Of a DNA stretch of 64,000 nt, positions 35,662 to 43,273 are shown in pieces. Within the stretch, counting starts at the first letter, position 1. Each line of letters opens with the position of its first letter. The notes beneath the pieces are model-generated. The model did no database searches. It was not told the DNA's origin and was given only the letters and a program-made list of their open reading frames with translations. The DNA comes from Flavobacterium psychrophilum (GTDB taxonomy: Bacteria; Bacteroidota; Bacteroidia; Flavobacteriales; Flavobacteriaceae), in NCBI GenBank assembly GCA_001708385.1, contig CP012388.1:1488001-1552000 (forward strand), read 5' to 3'. The position numbers and the translations under genes were made by a program.

Positions 35662-35943
35662 ATGGATTATATAGAAGCTCTTGGCCTGCTGGCCGCTTTT
35701 TTCACTACCGTAGCCAATATACCACAAGCTATAAAAGTTATAAAAACACGTAATGTAAAAGATCTTTCTGCCGCTACATACAGCATGCTGTTTGTTGGAA
35801 TGGTACTCTGGGTAGTGTACGGAATAATGAAGGAAGACCTACCTATTATATTAGCGAATTCTATTGCCGCAGCCTTATGCGGGGTAATACTGGTAATGAA
35901 AATAGTTTGCCGCAACGATCCTCAAAACCAAAATAAAGAATAG
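35662..35943 (+). CDS. SemiSWEET-type sugar transporter
   Basis: 93 residues with three membrane helices: EALGLLAAFFTTVANIPQAI, TYSMLFVGMVLWVVYGI and ILANSIAAALCGVILVM. The PQ of the first helix (NIPQ) is the PQ-loop of SWEET half-transporters, which dimerise and let sugars flow down their gradient. It is 9 nt downstream of the KTSC-like gene and shares its promoter. Substrate not known; disaccharides and glucose are typical. Confidence 0.9.
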   Translation: MDYIEALGLLAAFFTTVANIPQAIKVIKTRNVKDLSAATYSMLFVGMVLWVVYGIMKEDLPIILANSIAAALCGVILVMKIVCRNDPQNQNKE

Positions 35944-36040
35944 CTAAAATGTTATAGAATTGCCAATTAGATTTTTGTTAGCATACCCCCGTTAAATTTT
36001 TAAATAAATTTAGTGTACAAACCCTTTAAACCCCAAAGTC

Positions 36041-36532
36041 ATGAATAAGCTAACAACAATAAAACAGTTGTTTTTCGCAGGTGTTGTAATTACAGGTATG
36101 AATATTTTTTCGTCCTGTGACAGTTGCAGCCGTAAAGAGTCAACTACCGAAGGAAGCGAAACAACAACTACCGATGCAGATACAACAAGCTATGAAGATT
36201 CAGCATACGATGACTCATTAAATACCGGAGCAAGTACGAATGATGGTACAAATACATCTACTCCTATACGATCTAAATCAAGTAATGGAACTGCAACGAC
36301 CAAGCCTGCAACTACATCTTCATCATCTGATAATTCGGGAACTAAAACAAGTGGAATGACTGAAGAAGAAATCACCAACAGAATTGAAAATAGCGACGCC
36401 AAAAGTGCCGTTGATAAAAATGGTAAACCCATAAGAAACAGTGGTGCTGCAGGAAGCGGTTTGGGAACCGGTACAGGCAGTACAGGAAACAACTCGAGAG
36501 TTACAACGAAAGAAGCACAAAAAGGAAATTAA
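36041..36532 (+). CDS. Ser/Thr-rich lipoprotein, unknown
   Basis: 163 residues. Signal with lipobox-like FSSC (residue 26), then about 90 residues of Ser, Thr, Asp and Gly without folded character. A short conserved-looking block GMTEEEITNRIENSDAKSA precedes another Gly/Thr tail. No family recognised. A second small lipoprotein gene follows at once (1 nt). Upstream is a degenerate box, TTAG-N7-TTAG, with ACCCTTTA about 38 nt beyond, only loosely like the regulon promoter. Confidence 0.6.
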   Translation: MNKLTTIKQLFFAGVVITGMNIFSSCDSCSRKESTTEGSETTTTDADTTSYEDSAYDDSLNTGASTNDGTNTSTPIRSKSSNGTATTKPATTSSSSDNSGTKTSGMTEEEITNRIENSDAKSAVDKNGKPIRNSGAAGSGLGTGTGSTGNNSRVTTKEAQKGN

Positions 36533-36533
36533 T

Positions 36534-36722
36534 ATGAACACTACAGTTAAAAACGCAGTATACATGTCCATGTTTGGCACAAGTCTTTGCCTAACCGCAT
36601 GCGGAAAAACTAATAATCGTGATGAAAACAACAGTAATAAGGACAGTGTAAGTACTACACAGCCCATCGAAACAGAGATGGATTCTGTAGTATCATCCGA
36701 TACTATTATGCCGGCGCCTTAA
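36534..36722 (+). CDS. Very small lipoprotein
   Basis: 62 residues from ATG 36534 (MNTTVKNAVYMSMFGTSLCL), lipobox CLTAC near residue 23, then an Asn/Asp/Ser tail ending IMPAP. A longer frame-open stretch upstream overlaps the previous gene and is not used: the ATG lies 1 nt after that stop with GGAAAT before it. No fold expected beyond the anchor. Probably co-expressed with its two neighbours. Confidence 0.6.
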   Translation: MNTTVKNAVYMSMFGTSLCLTACGKTNNRDENNSNKDSVSTTQPIETEMDSVVSSDTIMPAP

Positions 36723-36744
36723 TTGAAAAATAATTCTATTATCA

Positions 36745-36924
36745 ATGATTTACGACAATAACGATCCTGCAAAAGGAAACAATGACGGAAAACAATCGGG
36801 CAAAGATGCATCTGATAAAAAACAGGAAGTAAGGCCTGATGATCCTAAAAAAGAAAAGGATGAAGATAAATTCAGCCCCGGTGAGCCTGATGATTATAAT
36901 GCAGAAGAATTTTCAACTGACTGA
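36745..36924 (+). CDS. 59-residue charged disordered protein
   Basis: A complete ORF from ATG 36745 to TGA 36924. It begins MIYDNNDPAKGNNDG, continues with Lys/Asp/Gln repeats (KQSGKDASDKKQEVRPDD) and ends YNAEEFSTD. Almost no hydrophobic residues, so it should be disordered and cytosolic. It lies 22 nt after the small lipoprotein and 36 nt before the CinA-type gene, all on one strand. Similar short hydrophilic proteins surround it. Existence as a gene is supported by its frame fit between two genes, not by homology I can name. Confidence 0.55.
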   Translation: MIYDNNDPAKGNNDGKQSGKDASDKKQEVRPDDPKKEKDEDKFSPGEPDDYNAEEFSTD

Positions 36925-36960
36925 TAGCCGTTTTGGTTGGCTATAATTAACCTCAACATT

Positions 36961-37485
36961 ATGCTTTCAGAACAAATAACACTTTGCAGTAACCGGATCG
37001 CCGAAAAAAACCTTAAGATAGCGGTTGCGGAAAGCGCTACCGCCGGCTGGCTGGCATCTGAATTTGCACTGGCTCCTGATTCGGGTAAGATATTTTTGGG
37101 AGGCATTGTTTGTTATGATGTGTGTACAAAAGAAGAACTCTTTGATATTCCTAGAAAGATAATTGACGAGTTTACACCCGAATCTGCCGAAGTAACCCAA
37201 CTTCTTGCCGAAAGGCTAAGCAAATATTTTAAATGTGATATTGCCATTGCCGTTACCGGGCTAACATCTCCCGGAGGCAGTGAAACAGCCGACAAACCTG
37301 TTGGCACTATGTTTATACACATAAAATTACCCGAAAACAGGTATTGTTCGCACAGAGAAGTTTTTGAGGGAACACCAAAAGACATTATTTCCCAGACGAT
37401 AGAGCGGACAGGGAAATTACTCTGCGGATTGCTGGATAGTTTTGATACTAATCAGGACTCCACTACTTCTACTGCCCTATTATAA
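36961..37485 (+). CDS. pncC: CinA-type nicotinamide-nucleotide amidohydrolase
   Basis: 174 residues from ATG 36961; an in-frame TTG at 36937 is less likely. The stand-alone C-terminal CinA domain, which deamidates NMN to NaMN in pyridine nucleotide salvage. Signature VAESATAGWLASEFA (Ser nucleophile in AES) and GGIVCYDVCTKEELFDIP near residue 45, then AVTGLTSPGGSETADKPVGT. The usual GTG... substrate loop is present. It lies inside the stress-type cluster; CinA proteins are stress-inducible in several bacteria. Followed 17 nt later by mgtC. Confidence 0.85.
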   Translation: MLSEQITLCSNRIAEKNLKIAVAESATAGWLASEFALAPDSGKIFLGGIVCYDVCTKEELFDIPRKIIDEFTPESAEVTQLLAERLSKYFKCDIAIAVTGLTSPGGSETADKPVGTMFIHIKLPENRYCSHREVFEGTPKDIISQTIERTGKLLCGLLDSFDTNQDSTTSTALL

Positions 37486-37502
37486 TTTTAAATTGTAACA
37501 CA

Positions 37503-38177
37503 ATGGATTTACCCTGGACCGAATTATCACTGCGGCTTGCACTTGCCGCTATTTTTGGTGCAGCCATTGGACTTGAGCGCGAGCGTAAAGACTGGGCTGC
37601 AGGAATGCGTACCCATATGATGGTTTGTATGGGATCTGCGCTTATTATGCTTGTCTCCTCATTCGGATTTAACGACATAGTAGGAAAAGATTATGCAGAA
37701 CTCGACCCTTCGCGGGTGGCAGCACAAATTGTAAGTGGTATCGGCTTTATCGGCGCGGGTACTATTCTGTTTAGGAAACCTGCCACAGTTCTGGGTCTAA
37801 CAACAGCATCCGGTTTATGGACTGTTGCCGGAATTGGTATGGCAACAGGCGGAGGAATGTACTTCGCCGCAAGTGCTGCAACAGTTTTGTCTCTTATAAT
37901 TTTATGGGGCATGCACCCGATTCAGAAAAGAATTTCTAATAAATTCCGCCAGAAAGCATTATCCATACACGCGAAGGGCGATGTAAACCCCCGAAAGATA
38001 ATAAACCGCCTCTTAGAAGATAAAAATCTTGACTTTGCTAATTTTTCTATCGAAAGGCGTAAAAAAGAACTTGTATTACTTGTTACGTTAGAACAGACAG
38101 CAAGCCACAGGCTTTTAGAAATTGTAGACAAATTACAGGCTGAAGAGTATATTAAAAAGATCTCATGGAGTAAATAA
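37503..38177 (+). CDS. MgtC/SapB-family membrane protein
   Basis: 224 residues. Four to five N-terminal hydrophobic segments with AIFGAAIGLERERKDWAAGMRTHMMV (residues 12-37), the MgtC signature, and VSGIGFIGAGTILF. The C-terminal 80 residues are a soluble ACT-like domain (FANFSIERRKKELVLLVTLE). MgtC proteins aid growth in low magnesium and act on ATP synthase or phosphate uptake in enterobacteria; the role of distant homologs is open. Co-directional with the CinA gene. Confidence 0.88.
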   Translation: MDLPWTELSLRLALAAIFGAAIGLERERKDWAAGMRTHMMVCMGSALIMLVSSFGFNDIVGKDYAELDPSRVAAQIVSGIGFIGAGTILFRKPATVLGLTTASGLWTVAGIGMATGGGMYFAASAATVLSLIILWGMHPIQKRISNKFRQKALSIHAKGDVNPRKIINRLLEDKNLDFANFSIERRKKELVLLVTLEQTASHRLLEIVDKLQAEEYIKKISWSK

Positions 38178-38221
38178 AAAGAAATAGCCGGCATCTTAAC
38201 AGATTGCCGGCTATTTCTTTT
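38177..38221. terminator. Bidirectional terminator, mgtC / SRPBCC gene
   Basis: AAAAGAAATAGCCGGCA mirrored as TGCCGGCTATTTCTTTT, a 17-bp stem with an 11-nt loop. T-runs on both sides. Confidence 0.9.
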
Positions 38222-38233
38222 ATTCAGAATATA

Positions 38234-38950
38234 CTATGTATATATAAGTGTATCTTCCTGCTGTAATTTTTGAACGGTACCTGTTTCCATATAGCGTTTA
38301 AAGCCCAGGATATCTTTACGGATTGTTTTTTCGAACATAGGGTTAATCAATCTTGCAATTTCTTCTCCCGCCACACCAAACGGCGCTTCGTACGAAAACA
38401 CAACGTGTACCAGTGTACCTAATTCGCCTGCATCTTTAAATGTAACCTTTCCTGCGTTTTTAATGGCCGATCCCGGCATAGATGTCCATCCTATGTGCCT
38501 GTTAGGTTCATCATATACAATCTCTGCTTTCCAGCTTACAGCACCAACACCTCCCGGCAATTGCGCTCTCCATTCAGAATGTGTTTCACCTAATACTGTA
38601 ACAGCTTCAAGATGTTCCATAAACAATGGCAGGTTACCAAGATGCCTCCAGAAGTTATACACTTCATTAACCGGCTTATTAACCACCATTCTCACATGGA
38701 TATTGACATTTGAATCATGCGGTTTTTCAGGCTTATTAAAAAGACTCTTACTAACATCTCCAGCAAGGCAAAAGCCACTTACTCCCCTGTATATCATGTA
38801 ACCGGCCGCACCTATTTGCGGTATGCTTCGTTTCTCTTTTTTTAGCGTATCATACAATAAATATGCTCCGCCAAGTATAGATATAAGACGTTCGAGGTTA
38901 CCGATATTATTTTTTTCTTTAGGTTTTGTAAGTAGAGATGACTTTTTCAT
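38234..38950 (-). CDS. Membrane-anchored SRPBCC (cyclase/dehydrase-like) protein
   Basis: 238 residues. Residues 15-75 have one or two weakly hydrophobic segments (ERLISILGGAYLLYDTL; QIGAAGYMIYRGVSGFCL), resembling DUF2892/YgaP membrane anchors. Residues 80-225 form an SRPBCC lipid-binding fold: MVVNKPVNEVYNFWRHLGNLP, WRAQLPGGVGAVSWKAEI and GELGTLVHVVFSYEAPFG. Such proteins bind lipids or quinones; catalysis is not implied. Single-gene unit. Upstream GTTAA and AAACTTTA sit at about 45 nt, a very degenerate match to the regulon promoter. Confidence 0.75.
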   Translation of the reverse strand: MKKSSLLTKPKEKNNIGNLERLISILGGAYLLYDTLKKEKRSIPQIGAAGYMIYRGVSGFCLAGDVSKSLFNKPEKPHDSNVNIHVRMVVNKPVNEVYNFWRHLGNLPLFMEHLEAVTVLGETHSEWRAQLPGGVGAVSWKAEIVYDEPNRHIGWTSMPGSAIKNAGKVTFKDAGELGTLVHVVFSYEAPFGVAGEEIARLINPMFEKTIRKDILGFKRYMETGTVQKLQQEDTLIYT

Positions 38951-39043
38951 AAACCGCTGATTTTAAAGTTTAGATTGTAGATTAAAAATAACAAATAGCG
39001 TATTGATTTCCTTCTGTTTTAACACTACCTTAGCCATAGCTAT

Positions 39044-39075
39044 AAAAAAGCCCTGCATAATGCAGGGCTTTTTTT
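39044..39075 (-). terminator. Terminator of the small secreted protein pair
   Basis: AAAAAAGCCCTGCAT/ATGCAGGGCTTTTTT with a 2-nt centre. T-runs on both sides; it lies 9 nt after the stop at 39084. Confidence 0.9.
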
Positions 39076-39083
39076 AAATGCCA

Positions 39084-39443
39084 TTATTGCCTTGGCTGCG
39101 TTGTTGGTGTTGGCACAGCCGGTTGTGGTGTTGTTGGCGGTGCTCCCGGTGGCGGGGTTGAAACCGGCGGCGTTACCTGTGGCATTGCCGATGAGTTTGT
39201 ATTTACGCTTCCCGGTGCAGATGCAGGCGGTGTAGGCGTAGCATTGATAGGTCTTTCAACAGAATTTATATTTCGCTGTGTATCGCTATTAATCTGGCTT
39301 TGAGTACGTGTATCCTGAACCGATTTTCTTGATTTTTCTGTTTTAGCTTTCTGCTTTTGAGCAGGCGTTCGTGTTGTATCTGTCTGTGCCGATGCAATAC
39401 CAAATACCAGTATTGCCCCCAGCGTTAAAAACATCTTTTTCAT
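39084..39443 (-). CDS. Small secreted Pro/Thr-rich protein, copy A
   Basis: 119 residues with a signal peptide (LTLGAILVFGIASAQ), then Lys/Gln-rich residues and a long Pro/Thr/Gly tail (TPPPGAPPTTPQPAVPTPTT). Paralog of the gene just upstream (39471): the signal peptides share TLGxILxFGIASAQ. Both look like unstructured periplasmic or cell-wall-spanning proteins. Co-transcribed with copy B after 27 nt. Function unknown. Confidence 0.6.
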   Translation of the reverse strand: MKKMFLTLGAILVFGIASAQTDTTRTPAQKQKAKTEKSRKSVQDTRTQSQINSDTQRNINSVERPINATPTPPASAPGSVNTNSSAMPQVTPPVSTPPPGAPPTTPQPAVPTPTTQPRQ

Positions 39444-39470
39444 AGTAGTATCTTTTAATTATTTATTTTA

Positions 39471-39899
39471 TCAAGGTAGTTTTCCCTGGTTGCTTGTTGT
39501 ACTTGCAGGCAGGGTTGTTGTTGGGTTATTAACCCCGTTTACAGGTTGCGTTGTAGATGTTGGCGTACCGGGCTGCATAGTCCCCTGGGCTGCCGGATAG
39601 GCCGTTGCAGCACCCGGATAACTGTTAGGATTACTTATCGGGTTTACCGGCGCAAGCTGCTGCTCTTCTCTAACTGTTGTGGTAGACGTAGATGGTGTGC
39701 TGTATACAGGCGGAGCTGATACAATGGAGGTAGAGGCCCCGTTTCTCTGCTGCTGCTGTACCTGTTTATCTGTAGATTTTTCTATTACAGGTGTACCTGG
39801 TGGAGGCGATGCCGTTGTAGAAGCTTCTATCTTATTTTCCTGTGCTGATGCAATACCAAAAGCCAGTATTACGCCCAGCGTTGTAAATAATTTTTTCAT
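39471..39899 (-). CDS. Small secreted Pro/Thr-rich protein, copy B
   Basis: 142 residues. Signal peptide MKKLFTTLGVILAFGIASAQ, then a Thr/Pro/Gln/Ser/Asn-rich sequence without a predicted fold (SPPPGTPVIEKSTDKQVQQQ; TTVREEQQLAPVNPISNPNS). Paralog of copy A. Transcription starts from a promoter with the GTTAA direct-repeat box (39963-39979) and TAACTTTA (39918-39925). This links the pair to the DUF892 and KTSC units. Confidence 0.6.
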   Translation of the reverse strand: MKKLFTTLGVILAFGIASAQENKIEASTTASPPPGTPVIEKSTDKQVQQQQRNGASTSIVSAPPVYSTPSTSTTTVREEQQLAPVNPISNPNSYPGAATAYPAAQGTMQPGTPTSTTQPVNGVNNPTTTLPASTTSNQGKLP

Positions 39900-39917
39900 A
39901 GCTTTTTCTTTTTACTA

Positions 39918-39979
39918 TAAAGTTACTAAACCAAATTAACCCTAACCTACTGTTTCACAATAATTAACCTTGGTTTAAC
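39918..39979 (-). promoter_or_regulatory. GTTAA direct-repeat box, N37, TAACTTTA: promoter of the secreted Pro/Thr-rich pair
   Basis: The minus strand has GTTAAACCAAGGTTAAT (39963-39979) and, exactly 37 nt downstream, TAACTTTA (39918-39925), 18 nt before the ATG at 39899. Third exact copy of this layout in 7 kb. Confidence 0.6.
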
Positions 39980-40035
39980 CCAATTTTACAACGCTGTTAA
40001 AATAATTAGGAAACCCGTACTACTAAAACATAGGC

Positions 40036-40070
40036 AAAAATAAAAAGGCATTGCTTCTGCAATGCCTTTT
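40036..40070 (-). terminator. Terminator of the thiamine salvage operon
   Basis: AAAAGGCATTGC/GCAATGCCTTTT, 12-bp stem, 4-nt loop. T-rich on the minus strand. It lies 114 nt past tenA; the stretch between holds no gene I can see. Confidence 0.75.
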
Positions 40071-40183
40071 ACTAACTAACTCAAAACTTATATTTCTCTT
40101 TTTCTAAACCATAACTAATGTGATTGATGATACTATAGTTAATAGCATAATGTATGCCAAAATGAAAATTTTAGAAAATTTTA

Positions 40184-40837
40184 TTACCTATACCATCCTT
40201 CAAGTTTATAAGCACTATCCCAGAAAGAAAATTCCAGGCGGCTGGCTGTTATAAATGCTTCTGTCATTTTTAGCTGTTGCTGAGGTGTGCTGTTTTCTGC
40301 CGCTGTATCGCAAATAGCAATAGCTTTTTGTACAAGTAACCCAAATTCTTCACCACCATAGGTAGCAATCCAGTTTTGGTAACGATTTTCGTCTTTCTGC
40401 TGAATGCTCAATATGTACTCCCCTACCTTTTGGTAGATCCAAAAACAGGGAAGCACGGCCGCCATGCCAATTGCGGCATCGGCCATATAAACAGTGCTCT
40501 GTAGATAATGTACATAATGATGGCATGTAGGCGACATAGCCACACGCTCATCTATGTTATATTCTTTAAAATAAGAATCGTGCAATGCCCTTTCTACCAC
40601 TATTGCACCTTCAGAAAAGCGTATAAAGTCTAACATAATATCTACATCCTGAGCTTTGGCGGCAATAATAGCCAACGCCCTTGCAAAATACTCAAGGTAA
40701 TGTGCGTCTTGCTGTAAGTAATATTTAAATTTCTCGACATCCAGCGTTCCTGCTACCAACTCTTTAATAAAAGGCATAGCTGTTATATCATTGTATATAG
40801 GCAATGCTTCTGCCCATGCATTTTCAGACCATTTCAT
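40184..40837 (-). CDS. tenA: TenA-family aminopyrimidine aminohydrolase (thiaminase II)
   Basis: 217 residues, all-helical TenA fold. The catalytic Cys is probably that of AVLPCFWIYQKVGEY (about residue 130); also conserved are FKYYLQQDAHYLEYFARALA (Asp and Tyr of the active site) and the final SRLEFSFWDSAYKLE with a catalytic Glu. It hydrolyses degraded thiamine to recover HMP. The start overlaps the thiD end by 14 nt. Last gene of the riboswitch-controlled operon. Confidence 0.93.
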   Translation of the reverse strand: MKWSENAWAEALPIYNDITAMPFIKELVAGTLDVEKFKYYLQQDAHYLEYFARALAIIAAKAQDVDIMLDFIRFSEGAIVVERALHDSYFKEYNIDERVAMSPTCHHYVHYLQSTVYMADAAIGMAAVLPCFWIYQKVGEYILSIQQKDENRYQNWIATYGGEEFGLLVQKAIAICDTAAENSTPQQQLKMTEAFITASRLEFSFWDSAYKLEGWYR

Positions 40838-41660
40838 TCTTAATCATTTTTATGGGGTTATACGAATGGTTTAGCGGGCCGTTACCTTTTCCAGCCACAA
40901 CATCTGCCGCATGGTAAATAGCACCGTGTACATACTCCTGCGCTTGCGCAACAGCATCGGTAAGTGCGTATTCCCTGGCAATGAATGATGCTATAGCCGA
41001 TGATAACGTACAACCCGAACCGTGTACATTTTTAGTTATTATTTTTTCGGAAGTAAATGTTTTTATTATGCCACCTGCATCTGCTAAAATAGAAGTTAGC
41101 TGTTGTGATTGAAGATGCCCTCCTTTTAGCAATAAAGCTGATACTCCAAGACCTGTAATTTTTGTTACTGCTTCCTGCATATCCTGTTCATTCACTACAG
41201 CAATTCCTGCAAGCAAAGCAGCTTCGTCCATATTTGGTGTTATAAGTGTTGACAGCGGGAAAAGTTTCTCCACAATGGCATTTACTGTATCTTCTTCGAT
41301 AAGGCGATCACCACTGGTAGCAATCATAACCGGATCGAACACCACAGGAATGTCAGGATATTGAGTTAGAACCTCAGCAATGACATTTACCAGTGCTACA
41401 CTGTGCACCATACCTATTTTAATGGCATCGGGGCGGATATCTTCTAAAACCGATAATAATTGGGCTTCCACAAAATCAGGCGGAACGCTATGTATCGCTT
41501 TTACGCCAGTTGTGTTTTGGGCTACCAGTGCCGTAATAACACTCATGCCATAACAACCTAATGATGCAAATGTCTTAAGGTCGGCCTGTATACCGGCTCC
41601 CCCACTCGGATCTGTACCCGCAATGGTAAGCACAGTGGGATATTTATATAGTTTTTTCAT
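40824..41660 (-). CDS. thiD: Hydroxymethylpyrimidine / phosphomethylpyrimidine kinase
   Basis: 278 residues of the ribokinase-like family. VLTIAGTDPSGGAGIQADLK (residues about 10-29), VFDPVMIATSG and NVHGSGCTLSSAIAS near residue 210 are the substrate- and ATP-binding signatures. It phosphorylates HMP twice to HMP-PP. The start overlaps the thiE stop by 4 nt (ATGA type), so translation is coupled. Part of the thiM-thiE-thiD-tenA set. Confidence 0.96.
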   Translation of the reverse strand: MKKLYKYPTVLTIAGTDPSGGAGIQADLKTFASLGCYGMSVITALVAQNTTGVKAIHSVPPDFVEAQLLSVLEDIRPDAIKIGMVHSVALVNVIAEVLTQYPDIPVVFDPVMIATSGDRLIEEDTVNAIVEKLFPLSTLITPNMDEAALLAGIAVVNEQDMQEAVTKITGLGVSALLLKGGHLQSQQLTSILADAGGIIKTFTSEKIITKNVHGSGCTLSSAIASFIAREYALTDAVAQAQEYVHGAIYHAADVVAGKGNGPLNHSYNPIKMIKNEMV

Positions 41661-42292
41661 AATGCTTTCTCTATTTCATTCCTAATTGCCCAAGCTGCCT
41701 GTGCAGGATTATCTGCCCCGCAAATTGCCGATACCACTGCAAGGCAATCGGCGCCTGCTTTAATAACATCATAAGCATTCGTCATGCTCATATTACCTAT
41801 AGCGACCAATGGTTTATCAGTCAGACTTCTAATATTTCGTATTCCTTCAAGTCCCCACTCTGTAACTGTGTCTGTTTTAGTAGGCGTGCTGAACACTGGG
41901 CTTACTCCGAGATAATCGGCATAATGAATCTCATTGTTAGAAAGCTGTTCTATATATTCAACAGAATAACCCAGCAAACCGCATTCAGTCCAATCCCGTT
42001 TTATTACAGATGGAGGAATATCGGTATTGCCAACATGAATTCCGAAGGCCTTGCTCTCTATCGCAACCTGAAGATTATCGTTTATAATTAGGGGAACTGC
42101 GTGTGTATCGAGCATTTCTCTCAGCCGGAGGGCTGTCGCTATAAAATCATCGGTATCAAGATGTTTTTCACGAAGCTGAATAAGGTCTACACCGCCTTTT
42201 ACAGCTTGTTCGGCAACCTCAACTATATCACGGCCAAGACAGGCTTCCTGACTTATAACCAGATACAGACGGCTTAAGAATGGTCTAGACAT
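41657..42292 (-). CDS. thiE: Thiamine phosphate synthase
   Basis: 211 residues, a TIM-barrel. VDLIQLREKHLDTDDFI, IINDNLQVA, GIHVGNTDIPP, LGVSPVFSTPTKTD and LVAIGNMS follow the ThiE order. It joins HMP-PP and hydroxyethylthiazole phosphate to thiamine phosphate. The start overlaps the thiM end by 8 nt. The operon lacks thiC, thiG and thiS here, so it appears dedicated to salvage of HMP and thiazole. Confidence 0.96.
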   Translation of the reverse strand: MSRPFLSRLYLVISQEACLGRDIVEVAEQAVKGGVDLIQLREKHLDTDDFIATALRLREMLDTHAVPLIINDNLQVAIESKAFGIHVGNTDIPPSVIKRDWTECGLLGYSVEYIEQLSNNEIHYADYLGVSPVFSTPTKTDTVTEWGLEGIRNIRSLTDKPLVAIGNMSMTNAYDVIKAGADCLAVVSAICGADNPAQAAWAIRNEIEKAL

Positions 42293-43088
42293 CCTGCGAA
42301 TCGATTCTTAGATTTGTAAAAAATTCTTCCCGAGTGATGTTAAACAGTTTATCCAAAATATTTAACTGAAGGCTACCGGGTCCATTGCTTATTTTTTCGG
42401 ATAGTTCTCCGGCGATGCCCAATAAGGCCATTGCTGAGGCTGTAGCATAAAGTTTATCGGTTGCGTTAGCGGCAAATGCAGCTACCAGTGCCGATGCTGT
42501 ACAACCAAGCCCGGTTACCTTTTGCATAAGCGGATGACCGTTGTATATATGGATTTGTTTATTTCTAGACACTACTACATCTGTAGCACCGGAAATACAA
42601 ACTATACTGCCCGTATTTTCATTCAGCCATTTTGCAGCATCAATAGCCTCGGTACTTTGGTGTACACTATCTACACCTTTTGTCGCAGATGCACCGAGTT
42701 TTGCCAACGCCATGATTTCTGAAGCATTTCCACGGATAACTGTTGGTTTATAAGCTAGTAATTTTGCTGCAACACCATCACGATAGGCAGTTGCCCCTGC
42801 ACCTACAGGATCTAGTATCCAGGGTTTACCCAATTCATGTGCTTTTGCAGCTGCTTTTAGCATACTTTCTACCCAATAGTCATCTAACGTGCCAATATTA
42901 ATTACAGAAGCACCGCAGATAGCCACCATATCTTCAACTTCTTTATGGGCATGTGCCATAATAGGCGATGCACCAACGGCTAGTAATGCGTTGGCAGTAG
43001 TATTCATAACCACATAATTAGTAATATTGTGTACAAGGGGAGCATTTTTCCGAACGGAAAGGATTGCATTCCAAAGAGACTCTTTCAT
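42285..43088 (-). CDS. thiM: Hydroxyethylthiazole kinase
   Basis: 267 residues of the ribokinase-like family: APLVHNITNYVVMNTTANALLAVGASPIMAH near the N-terminus, WILDPVGAGATAYR in the middle and VTGLGCTASALVAAFA (catalytic Cys region) near residue 195. It phosphorylates salvaged hydroxyethylthiazole. First gene behind the TPP riboswitch. Confidence 0.96.
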   Translation of the reverse strand: MKESLWNAILSVRKNAPLVHNITNYVVMNTTANALLAVGASPIMAHAHKEVEDMVAICGASVINIGTLDDYWVESMLKAAAKAHELGKPWILDPVGAGATAYRDGVAAKLLAYKPTVIRGNASEIMALAKLGASATKGVDSVHQSTEAIDAAKWLNENTGSIVCISGATDVVVSRNKQIHIYNGHPLMQKVTGLGCTASALVAAFAANATDKLYATASAMALLGIAGELSEKISNGPGSLQLNILDKLFNITREEFFTNLRIDSQDV

Positions 43089-43165
43089 ATTTTTAACGAT
43101 TTAATAAATATGGCTATAGAGTCTCCAAAATGGAGTTGAAGAAATACAATGTGTATTTCCTTCGC

Positions 43166-43240
43166 TTTTCCCTACGTCGGTCTAATCCGTATCAGGTTCA
43201 AAGGGACTGTCTCAATTCTTTTCAGAATACCCCTAAAGCC
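43166..43240 (-). ncRNA. TPP riboswitch (THI element)
   Basis: The minus strand from 43240 down has GGGGTATTCTGAAAAGAATTG, then AGACAGTCCCTTTGAACCTG, then ATACGG and GACGTAGGGAA. These match the THI box: the CTGA...GA pyrimidine-binding part, CCCTTTGAACCTGAT, and the GCGTAGGGAA-type closing element. It lies about 80 nt upstream of thiM. An inverted pair (GAAATACA / TGTATTTC near 43141-43159) between the aptamer and thiM could be the switching helix that sequesters the start region. Confidence 0.95.
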
Positions 43241-43246
43241 AAAAAC

Positions 43247-43254
43247 CAAAGATA
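43247..43254 (-). promoter_or_regulatory. -7 element TATCTTTG of the thiamine operon
   Basis: The minus strand reads TATCTTTG, 6 nt upstream of the aptamer, so the transcript starts almost with the riboswitch. No clear -33 TTG. Confidence 0.65.
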
Positions 43255-43273
43255 CAGATTGTATCCCGGAAAT

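Noticed and set aside
36937..36960. TTG start extending the CinA-type protein
   Set aside because: The extra eight residues add nothing conserved, and the ATG at 36961 aligns with the family start.
38951..39040. GTTAA-box promoter of the SRPBCC gene
   Set aside because: Only the first half-site (GTTAA) and AAACTTTA are seen; the second repeat is missing and spacing is off.
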